64,000 bases of DNA from Thelephora terrestris. Taxonomy: Eukaryota; Basidiomycota; Agaricomycetes; Thelephorales; Thelephoraceae. The position numbers and the translations under genes were made by a program. Each line of letters opens with the position of its first letter. Position 1 is the first letter of the stretch. The stretch lies in contig WIUZ02000021.1 of NCBI GenBank assembly GCA_015956445.1, positions 620,001 to 684,000 of the forward strand. Direction: 5' to 3'. Positions 56,546 through 64,000 of this stretch are shown one piece after another. The notes below the pieces were generated by a model. That model was not told the origin of the DNA. It made no database searches and worked only from the letters and a program-made list of their open reading frames with translations.

Positions 56546-57208
56546 GGATGGGGAGGTAAATTCAATCTGCGCATATCTTGGACTATCAACAATACTGTGT
56601 CTTCGTTTTTGTGTCGTGAATAGATGTCGGTTTTCTTGGTTTTGTAACGTCGTGAGGGGAAAGCGAGCCGGGAGGGAGGGAAGTAAATCGGGAGGGAGTC
56701 GGGAGTCGTTGGCGGTTGGTGAATGAAAATAGGAGAGCTAAGGAGTGGGGGACATTGCGACGAATCACAACGCAAGGTTAGTAGTATGCGGTGTGACCAG
56801 ATCCGAAGATCAGTCGCAAAGCGAGGGAAAAATTGGGTGAGGACCACTACTCGAGGTAGTGTCTCTAGTGGGTCTCACGAAGAGTTACCTCACTATCAGC
56901 GAGCGCGAGCGTTCGCGAGGGTATGGGGCTCCTCGGGACTTGAAATCATGACCGTCCCCGGTCACAAGATCAGTCCGAGCGCAATCTGCAAGAATAAGTA
57001 AAGAGAAATGAGTCCGGGATAAGACGGAAAAAGCATAGGAAAGAAATCGGGAGGCATAAGACGAAGAGAGGGAAACATAGAGAAAAGAAAAAAAAAAAAA
57101 ATTTCAAACGAGTGGATGGGGTCAGACGATAGATATAGGGATAGGAAGGGGAAACATAAGGTGAAGGTGGTCCAAAAAGAAAACTTGAGAAATTAAATAA
57201 CAAGAGAT
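56546..57208. other. Convergent 3' region, hairpin-rich, no gene seen
   Basis: Between the rightward cysteine-cluster gene and leftward gypsy pol. Holds hairpins (CACTACTCGAGGTAGTG near 56844; CGCGAGCGTTCGCG near 56904), the second pseudoknot-like motif and an A-run (57087-57099). The 3' LTR of gypsy element 2 may lie here, but its partner would be outside the window. Confidence 0.5.
56930..56964 (+). other. Pseudoknot-like motif, copy 2
   Basis: CTCCTCGGGACTTGAAAT followed by the 6-bp hairpin TGACCG-TCCC-CGGTCA; loop and flank as in copy 1 (54615-54650), stem different but fully paired. Confidence 0.5.
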
Positions 57209-60200
57209 TCATAAAGAGGGAGCGTCCAAGTGAATGTAAGTAGAGGAATCGGAGTCCAACGAGCCAAAGTACAGGGTGTCCTCGGGGTCGTCTTCGGTAG
57301 AGTCAAACTCGTCGTCGAGAACGTCGGGAACAATAGGAACCGTGGCGCGAGTGCGGGGAAAGTAGGGGATAAGTCGAAAACCAGCGACGCGAAGCTGAGC
57401 CTGGGAACCGTCGAGCTCGGCGATGACATAGGAGGTGCCGATAGTCTTGCGGACCACAACCATAGGACCAGTGTAGCGAGGCTTGGTCTTCCGGTTGAGG
57501 GCTTCCTCGATACGGTTGTTGCGGACTAAGACGAGAGCTCCAGGCTTGAAGTCGAAGTCAATGATGCGGGAGGCGTGCTCTTTTTCGAACCGTTCAAGGT
57601 TCTTGATCCTAGACTGAGTGACGAGTTGGCGCATCGTCGCGAGATCTTCGGGACGCTTCGCGAGCTGTTGAGCCCGGATGGCGATGAGTTCCTCGGTAGA
57701 AACGCCGAAGTCTTGAGTGGGAGCAAGATAGGTAGCCTCGAGAATGTCGAAGGGGAGAAGGGGGTGAACACCGTGAACCATATAGTAGGGGGAGTAACCA
57801 GTAGCCTTGCGGACGGTAACACGCTCGGCCCAGAACACGAGAGGGAGAACTTGACGCCACTTAGACTCGTTACCTTTGCAGGTCTTCATCACGGCTTCGC
57901 GAACGTCGAAATGCTTGGACTCGATGATGCCATTCGCGCGGGAGTTGTAGCCAGAGATGCGGATGTGTCGAATGCCATAGCGAGCAGCGATAAGGTCGAG
58001 GGCAGCGATGTAAGCGGTACCGTTGTCAGTGACTAACTCGTCGAGAGCGCCCCAGCGACAAAGGATGTCCTGGAAGATAAAGTCGGCGATAACGGAGTGG
58101 GAGTCGGAGGTGGTAGCGCGTCCTTCGGGATATGAAGTCATCGCGCAGCGAGCATGGATGACATAACGGTAGTTCCCGACCTTGGGCATAAGGAACGTGT
58201 CGATGTGGGCTTTGCGGAAGAGGGAAGGGACGTCGGGGACCATAGGGGGAATGAAGAAGTACTCAGTTTGACGAAACTGGCACTCTCGGCAGGTCTTGAC
58301 GAACCATCGAACGTCTTCGTTGAGGAAGGGCCACCAGAAGCGAATCAGCAAGTTCCTAGTCGTAGCGAAGACACCCTTGTGACCGAGATTGTCGTGAGCA
58401 TACTCGATGAGGGGGTAGCGGGCGTCGGGAGGGGGAACCAGCTGGGAGTAACCGTCTCGATGTTTCCGGAACAGGCGGGAGTCCAAGATGAAGTAATCGT
58501 AGGCCTGTCGGATGAACTGTCGATACTCCTGATCAGAGAGGTCTGGCGGACGTTCGAGGGTGGTGAGAAAGTGGCGGATCTTCGAGAGCTTGGCCTCGCG
58601 GCGCAGAGCCTTCTCGGAACGGGGAATCTCGCCGGCTTTCTCAGCGGGAGGGAAGGAGGAGGAGAGGGACGACTCGGGATCGAGGTCTGGATCTTCGGTG
58701 GCTATGTGGGAGGAGACGAGGGAGAGAGGTGGTGCGGAGTCGAAGAGAGAAGGTGGGGAAGTAGCCTCGATAAAGAAACCAGATTGACTGTCGATCCAGT
58801 CTTCTAAGTCGTCACCTTCGTCGGGAAGGGGGTCATCGGAAGCGCGAGGACGTCGGGAGAGTCCGTCCGCTCCGGTATGCTTCTCGGCAGGGACGTGTAC
58901 GAGCTCGAAGTCGAAGAGGAGAATAGCAGCAATCCACCGGTTGATAGCGTCGTTAGGATGGAGAGTAGGGTTATTGAGCATCCCCTTGATGAATTTGGCA
59001 TCCATCTCGACGATAAGGCGTTTGACTCCGATGGTGTAGAGCTGCGTCTGCTTCAGAGCGCGGAAGAGGCCATAGAGCTCCAGTTTAGCCTGAGAATAGC
59101 GGGACTCTCGCTCGTTGAAGGTGATAGACCCAAATCGACTAGGATAGCGCTTCTTATCGTCCCCAATCTGGAAGATAATGTAGCCGGCGCCATTCATGCA
59201 AGAGTCGACGGCGAGAATGACGGGGTTCTCGGAGTCGTAGTCGATGGGTCTGAGAGCGGGAGAGTTCGCGATAGCTGACTTAAGCGTAGCGATGGCTTGG
59301 AGGTGCTCGGGGCCGATGGCGAAGGGTTCGTCCTTGCGAGTAAGCTGAATAAGCGGGCGGGCAATGAGGGTGTAATCCTTGATGAAGATACGAAGGACGC
59401 CACAAGTGCCTAAGAAAGCTCGTACTTCGGAGACATTCGTCGGGACGGGCCAGTTTTCGATAGCGCGAATGCGGGAGGAATCCGCGATACGGCCGTCATA
59501 GGTGCAGATGTGTCCGAGAATGTCAGCGCGAGGGACTCCAATGAAAGCTTTCTTGCCGCTAAACGTGGCTCCGTAGGCTTTGACACGCTGGATGATACGG
59601 TGGACGGACTCAAAATGCTCCCAGACAAAGCGTCGAATGCCTGGGTTGTCGGGGATAGTCTCGAAGGTACCGTCGGGAAGCTCGTATCGTGTGCGGGGAC
59701 CTTTGATCGGGACGTCGTCAGCGAAGGGCTGAGTGCAGTGGGGGATCTCGGGTCGGAGGATATGCGTGATGTCGCCTTGGAGAACAGCAGGAGAATTCGT
59801 CCAGCCCATCGGGAGGACTGTAAGACGAAAGGGACCTAAAGGAGTATTGAACGTTGTCATGTCGCGAGAGGAGGGATGGAGTTGCCGCTGGTCGAATGAG
59901 ACGTAGAGATCTAGCGTGGTGTAGATCGACCTAGCAGCGAAGTCCTCGGCCACTACGTCAGTGTAGGGAGGCATAGCGGCGTTGCGAATGGTAACAGCGT
60001 TCAGGGGCTCCAGAGAGTGAACGAGACGAAGAGACTTGCCGTCCTTCTTATAGACGCAGAACCAGCGACTATTGTAGGAGGAGGAGGACGGCTCGTAGAC
60101 ACCGGATCTCCACTTGTCTTCGATGATCTTCGTGACGTCGTTCAGAATACCGCGAGGGATAGGGCCTTGTCGATGAACCCAGGGAGTGTGCGAGATATGG

Positions 60201-61021
60201 GGGATCTGAATTGGCGCGAAATACTGTGGGTCAAAGCTACCTCTCTCTTCGTCGGTCCAGGCGAAGGCGGTATTGTGGGTGCAGACGATCCACTCAGCAA
60301 GCTTGACTTCTTCAGGGAGAAGGAGATCTCTTCCTAAGTCCATCTGGTCTCGTCGTTCTTGGGTGAGGCGACCAGTAGGGACGAAGTCGGGAGGACGAGT
60401 TGGAAGCGGGGGCATGCCTGCTAGGGGATCGGGATGGTCTCGACGAGTGATCCGGAAGTTCTCGGGGAGGGTGGTCGCGACGGGTCGAGTCTTATTGGCT
60501 ACCTTCTTATAGGCGAAGGCTGAGGCAAGGTAGGGGTCGTCGGGAGGGGATAGACTCTGGGCGTGACGGTCGGTATACCATTGGCTTAGAGCCGAGAACT
60601 GGTTGAGGGGACCGGGAGACGGGCTCGGGAGTGTTTCCTGGAGCGTAGCGAGAGCAGAGGAGAGAGTACGTCGAGAGGGGGAAGTGGAGAGAAGGGAGAC
60701 AAAGGATACAAGTGGGCTCTCGGGGGACTGCGTGCTCGTGGGGAGACACTCGCGCGAGAATGGTACGGGAGGAGAGCGAGAGGGGGTATCTGGAGGATAA
60801 ACGTAATGATCAACAGAAACGGGATGGAGAGAAACGGAATCTATGTCTACGGAAGCGGAAGTAAAAGGGGAATGCTCAGGGGAAACAGAAAACGAAGCGG
60901 GAGAAACGGAACCGGGAGGAGAAACAGTCGAGAGAAAGTGAAAACAGAGTGGGAAGGAACTGGAGGAGAGTGGGACGATCGCGAAGAATCTACAGACAAG
61001 GAAGAACTGGAAGAGGAACAA
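57209..61021 (-). CDS. gypsy element 2 pol (RT, RNase H, integrase, chromo-like end)
   Basis: An open frame of 1270 codons. A Ser/Pro-rich N-terminus is followed by reverse transcriptase (SGVYEPSSSSYNSRWFCVYK; LPMGWTNSPAVLQGDI; FADDVPIKGP), RNase H (PVILAVDSCMNGAGYIIF; SQAKLELYGLFRALKQ), the integrase zinc finger (HDNLGHKGVFATTRN; CRECQFRQTE), the integrase core (DELVTDNGTAYIAALDLIAA; SGYNSRANGIIESKHFDVRE) and a C-terminal YTGPMVVVRKTIGTSYVI segment. Aligned by eye it matches the pol of element 1 block for block. Confidence 0.9.
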   Translation of the reverse strand: MFLFQFFLVCRFFAIVPLSSSSFPLCFHFLSTVSPPGSVSPASFSVSPEHSPFTSASVDIDSVSLHPVSVDHYVYPPDTPSRSPPVPFSRECLPTSTQSPESPLVSFVSLLSTSPSRRTLSSALATLQETLPSPSPGPLNQFSALSQWYTDRHAQSLSPPDDPYLASAFAYKKVANKTRPVATTLPENFRITRRDHPDPLAGMPPLPTRPPDFVPTGRLTQERRDQMDLGRDLLLPEEVKLAEWIVCTHNTAFAWTDEERGSFDPQYFAPIQIPHISHTPWVHRQGPIPRGILNDVTKIIEDKWRSGVYEPSSSSYNSRWFCVYKKDGKSLRLVHSLEPLNAVTIRNAAMPPYTDVVAEDFAARSIYTTLDLYVSFDQRQLHPSSRDMTTFNTPLGPFRLTVLPMGWTNSPAVLQGDITHILRPEIPHCTQPFADDVPIKGPRTRYELPDGTFETIPDNPGIRRFVWEHFESVHRIIQRVKAYGATFSGKKAFIGVPRADILGHICTYDGRIADSSRIRAIENWPVPTNVSEVRAFLGTCGVLRIFIKDYTLIARPLIQLTRKDEPFAIGPEHLQAIATLKSAIANSPALRPIDYDSENPVILAVDSCMNGAGYIIFQIGDDKKRYPSRFGSITFNERESRYSQAKLELYGLFRALKQTQLYTIGVKRLIVEMDAKFIKGMLNNPTLHPNDAINRWIAAILLFDFELVHVPAEKHTGADGLSRRPRASDDPLPDEGDDLEDWIDSQSGFFIEATSPPSLFDSAPPLSLVSSHIATEDPDLDPESSLSSSFPPAEKAGEIPRSEKALRREAKLSKIRHFLTTLERPPDLSDQEYRQFIRQAYDYFILDSRLFRKHRDGYSQLVPPPDARYPLIEYAHDNLGHKGVFATTRNLLIRFWWPFLNEDVRWFVKTCRECQFRQTEYFFIPPMVPDVPSLFRKAHIDTFLMPKVGNYRYVIHARCAMTSYPEGRATTSDSHSVIADFIFQDILCRWGALDELVTDNGTAYIAALDLIAARYGIRHIRISGYNSRANGIIESKHFDVREAVMKTCKGNESKWRQVLPLVFWAERVTVRKATGYSPYYMVHGVHPLLPFDILEATYLAPTQDFGVSTEELIAIRAQQLAKRPEDLATMRQLVTQSRIKNLERFEKEHASRIIDFDFKPGALVLVRNNRIEEALNRKTKPRYTGPMVVVRKTIGTSYVIAELDGSQAQLRVAGFRLIPYFPRTRATVPIVPDVLDDEFDSTEDDPEDTLYFGSLDSDSSTYIHLDAPSL

Positions 61022-62372
61022 GAGTCAAAAGGAGAGAAAACTACCGAGGAACGAGAGGGAAACTGGTGAGATGGAAAGGAGGAGAAAGAGGGTATATGGC
61101 CTGGAAGACCACGGGAGGAAACACGGACGGAAGACGATTCTGCGGGGCTGGGATGAGGAGGATAGCGAAGGGGAAGATGGGTATCGGGATGCTTCGCCGG
61201 TACAGAATCGTCTAGTGTTGAAAATTTGCGGACTGTGCGTTTCCGTGTTTCTCGGGAGGGCAGCAAGAGGCTCTATTAGGACGAGGCTCCGTCGCGAAGA
61301 CGTAGGGAGTACCGGTGCTAGGTCTTTGACGTGGATCTCGTGGTTCCCGCCGGAACGGCTGACTTCCGAGCAGTTCACGACGTCAAAGAAGGGTCTTCCT
61401 AGCAGGACTTCAAAGGGAGCGTCGTCTACGACCTGGATCTGGAGGTGAATCGTGATAGGTCCAAGCTTGACCGGGTGATTCTCGATGAGTCCTAGAGTCG
61501 TGGTCCTAGAGGAGTTAGCAGACTCCATGGACATAGCCTTGTTTGCTGCGATAGGTGGCTTCTTGATGCGTTCCCAGATGTCTTTTCGCATGACTACTAT
61601 CTGTGCTCCCCGTCGAGGATGCATTCGGGCTCAACGCCTGGGCGCGACGGTGGGACGAATGACGCGAAGAGGTAGGGAGGGCGCGGCGGCAGACGAAGCG
61701 GGTCGTACTTCACGAGATCGAAGTAGCGGGAAGACGGGAGAGAACCGCTAGTCGTAGGCACCGTTCGGGAGGTCGTCGTCGTCGATTTCCACTAAGTTGG
61801 CTGATACCTTCTTTGAAGTAACGAGGTCCTTCATATGTCGACGGACGTCGGAAGATACAGCGAGAAGCTCGCGACTGCTGAGGGTTACCTTCGCATCGAG
61901 CACCGATTGGCGATATCGGAGGTGTTAACGTCTGTCTCGATGGCGGCTTGGTAACGGGACTTAGGTTCCTCGGCAGTGGGCTGGCGGGAATCGAGAAGGG
62001 ACGCATGGGTCCTTGTGAACGTGGGATGGGAGAGCTCCAGCGCGAACTCCAGGTTCTTCCGAAGACTTAGGGGTAGGAGGAGTGGGCTCAGAAGTCGAGA
62101 GCTGGGACGTCGATGGCTGAGATGGCTTAAGAGCAGACCTGATCGGGAGTGGAGCGGAGCTGGCTGAGACTGGGCGAGAGGGGGAAACTGAGGAGGAAGG
62201 AGAGGGAACGTTCACAGAGGGACTCTTGGGGGGAGGAGGAGTGGGGAGCCGACCGCTCTCCTAGGAGGGCCCGACTCTCCTGGCGATCTAAACACGTCGA
62301 ACTGCACCTTCTTGGAACCCTTCTCTGACTGCAAGAACCTGGGCCTCGCGAGTGAGTCGATCTGAGCCTGTA

Positions 62373-63683
62373 TCATCGAGAGCTGCTCATCGGTGTTGTC
62401 GGTGCTATCGGGACAGTTCGCGAAGTTGCACGAAGACTCGTGAGGAGAGACGTCAAACTCGAAGATACATTCGTCGAGAGTTTCCAGGTAGTGGGTAGAA
62501 ACGACTTCTGGGGCGGGAGCCTCTCGTTGAATGCCTTCGAGTTCCACCAGTTGTCAACACGCTCGCGCATGTTCTTACCGGGGATATGACGAGGGGGGAA
62601 TCGGCCGTCTGGGAGCGCAATCTTCCCGAAGTCGTTGCGAATGACTCTGCCGTCGCGCATATACTCGAGAGCTAGTGGACAGTCGCGCACGAAATGGTCA
62701 GGCTCGCTACAAAACATGCAGTTCTGCTGATACTGCTGCTGGTAGTGATCTGAACGCTGTGGAGCCTGGTAGGGCTCCGGGCGTTGTGCGGACTGGGGGT
62801 TCCACCGGGGGGTACTCTGATAAGCTCCTCCCGGAGCGGGACGAGGAGTATCTGGGCGATAGCGAGGAGCGGGAGGATTCGCGGGAGGGGTACGAGGACG
62901 CTGAGTATGAGCATTGGAGGTGAAAACACGGGTGAGGTCGGAGACAGCCTGGAGGAGCTGGCCGACGGTGTCCTGCTCTTGCTTTACGATCGTAGTAGTA
63001 GCTGGCTGAGCCTCGTCTGCGAGGACGAACAAGGCAGCCTCGTGAATGTCGTCGAACTCGTATCCCTCACTCGGGACGGTGTCGGGGACCTTAATCGCGA
63101 GACGTCGCCTGATAGACTGGCGAACGTCGAGAGGGAAGCCCTGGAGATAGAGCCCGTTGCGCTCGTGCTCGGAGAGACGATTCCTTCGGAGGAGATAGGT
63201 GGAGTAGGTAACGAAGCGACGGAAGTATCGTCCGAGATCGTCGCGAGACATGTCGTTGAGACGCTGGGTCCTCTCTAAGAGACGCTGCATATCGCCTCTA
63301 GAGTACCGGCGGTCGCTACCGAGATGTGGGTAACACTTAGCAACTTCTGCCTGGAATTGCTTGAGCGTGGGGTTACCCTCATCGACAACGGAAGGGAGGT
63401 AGCGCCAAGAGGCACTCTCTGGGCCTGCGTAGCGTATAGCCCATCGAATAGCATCCTTATCGGCGAGGCCAGCGCGAGCAGCGAGCTCTGCGACATCGAT
63501 AAAGAACTCGTCGAAGAAGTCTGCATCGTCTGAAAATTTGGGGGCCTCGCGGTTGCCCGGCATAGGCATGTTTACTGTAGTCATAGCTGGAACTGGTGGC
63601 GGGACGATTGGCGCGAGGGGAGGGATGGGGGATTCTGGTCGTGACACGGGTGGGAGGGTGGGAGATAACTGGGCTGGTGTCAA
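62373..63683 (-). CDS. gypsy element 2 gag (capsid plus CCHC zinc knuckle)
   Basis: A capsid-like region (FFDEFFIDVAELAARAGLA; FRRFVTYSTYLLRRNRLSE) is followed by a Pro/Gln-rich linker and one zinc knuckle, CMFCSEPDHFVRDC (C-2-C-4-H-4-C). The likely start is the Met of MTTVNMPMPGNREAP rather than the upstream end of the open frame. Fossil treatment as for the element. Confidence 0.8.
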   Translation of the reverse strand: MTPAQLSPTLPPVSRPESPIPPLAPIVPPPVPAMTTVNMPMPGNREAPKFSDDADFFDEFFIDVAELAARAGLADKDAIRWAIRYAGPESASWRYLPSVVDEGNPTLKQFQAEVAKCYPHLGSDRRYSRGDMQRLLERTQRLNDMSRDDLGRYFRRFVTYSTYLLRRNRLSEHERNGLYLQGFPLDVRQSIRRRLAIKVPDTVPSEGYEFDDIHEAALFVLADEAQPATTTIVKQEQDTVGQLLQAVSDLTRVFTSNAHTQRPRTPPANPPAPRYRPDTPRPAPGGAYQSTPRWNPQSAQRPEPYQAPQRSDHYQQQYQQNCMFCSEPDHFVRDCPLALEYMRDGRVIRNDFGKIALPDGRFPPRHIPGKNMRERVDNWWNSKAFNERLPPQKSFLPTTWKLSTNVSSSLTSLLTSLRATSRTVPIAPTTPMSSSR

Positions 63684-64000
63684 GATGAGAGGAGAATCCG
63701 GGGCTACAGACGATAGAGGAGAGGTGGGATGCGAGATAGGCTCGAGAATGGAGAGGGGGGAAGATAGTCGTGTGCTGCTGTCGGAGACGAAGGGGGGGTG
63801 CTGAAAGGTGAATCCTCAGAGTCGGAAGGCGGGAGGGGAGTAGAAGGCGGCAGGCAAATTTTGTCGGGCAGAGATGATGTTATCGATGGCGGTGAGGATA
63901 TCCTGAGTTTCAACAGCAGCTATCTGGGCAACGAGAAGATCTTCCCTGGCTCGGGAGAGAGTCGCGAGTTCGTGAGCTCGAGCGCGAGTAAGAACTGGGT

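Larger units (their letters stand above)
57209..64000 (-). mobile_element. Ty3/gypsy element 2 (gag, protease, pol), right end outside window
   Basis: A Ty3/gypsy element in fossil treatment. Gag lies at about 62373-63683, a retropepsin-like part at 61025-61624 (PFEVLLGRPFFDV), and pol at 57209-61021. Order and strand are those of a standard gypsy element. Pol is open throughout; the gag-to-protease stretch shows about two or three interruptions, some of which could be normal frameshifting for the family. LTRs could not be paired, since the 5' end lies beyond the window. It shares lineage-specific pol sequence with element 1. Open pol suggests a fairly young insertion. Confidence 0.9.

Noticed and set aside
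56936-57000. Possible tRNA or SINE with a B-box-like TTTCAAGTCC on the - strand
   Set aside because: No matching A box, acceptor stem or proper T stem could be drawn; the pseudoknot reading explains both copies better.
57230-59839. Rightward open frames of 100-217 codons
   Set aside because: Antisense shadows of the gypsy element 2 pol.

Overview
The window looks like a piece of an Agaricomycete (mushroom-forming basidiomycete) genome. Its genes are broken by many 50-70 nt GT-AG introns. The left part carries typical basidiomycete genes: a GMC oxidoreductase, a membrane-anchored GH17 glucanase, DUF6535-type membrane proteins, a P450, a Rim20/PalA protein, a RasGAP and a GPI-type aspartic protease. 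The right part carries Ty1/copia and Ty3/gypsy remains.

Region 1 (1-26.3 kb) is ordinary gene space. In order: the 3' part of a GMC oxidoreductase (+), a GH17 enzyme (+, ten exons, two of 11 nt), a decayed and an intact copy of a DUF6535-type gene in tandem (+), a cytochrome P450 (+), a rim20/palA homologue (-), a RasGAP (+) and a pepsin-like protease (+). No shared pathway is evident. Oxidoreductase, P450, glucanase and protease suit a wall-remodelling, lignocellulose-associated fungus; Rim20 (ambient pH) and RasGAP (Ras) are regulatory.

Region 2 (26.3-43 kb) is an accessory block. A copia fragment is followed by about 12 kb of repeat-bounded sequence without any reverse transcriptase. It holds several unrecognised genes, most with their own TATA box: two multi-exon coiled-coil genes (29.4-30.7 and 35.4-37.0 kb, both -), a tandemly duplicated gene (31.9-33.7 kb, -) and a 207-aa gene (34.4-35.0 kb, +) behind an LTR-like promoter. 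At least four repeat families (direct and inverted) meet in one composite at 38.3-39.0 kb. A TATA box with a well-formed heat-shock-element array lies at 39.9-40.1 kb. Then come three small related proteins of an unknown family (40.2-42.4 kb, -).

Region 3 (43-64 kb) contains two Ty3/gypsy elements of one lineage (pol at 43.0-46.5 and 57.2-61.0 kb, both -, the second with protease and gag). Between them are a purine-rich 2-kb tract, an 840-bp CACTA-like foldback MITE with a 3-bp target duplication, a roughly 1.28-kb-codon acidic/coiled-coil reading frame of unknown function into whose 3' end the MITE inserted, a five-member array of hairpins with constant loop and covarying stems, and a spliced gene with an atypical Zn2Cys6-like cysteine cluster running toward the second gypsy pol. 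That last gene is flanked by two copies of a short motif that can fold as an H-type pseudoknot.

Exon boundaries given to the base were placed by eye from splice sites and reading frame; those marked approximate were not resolved. All family names come from motif recognition, not database searches.
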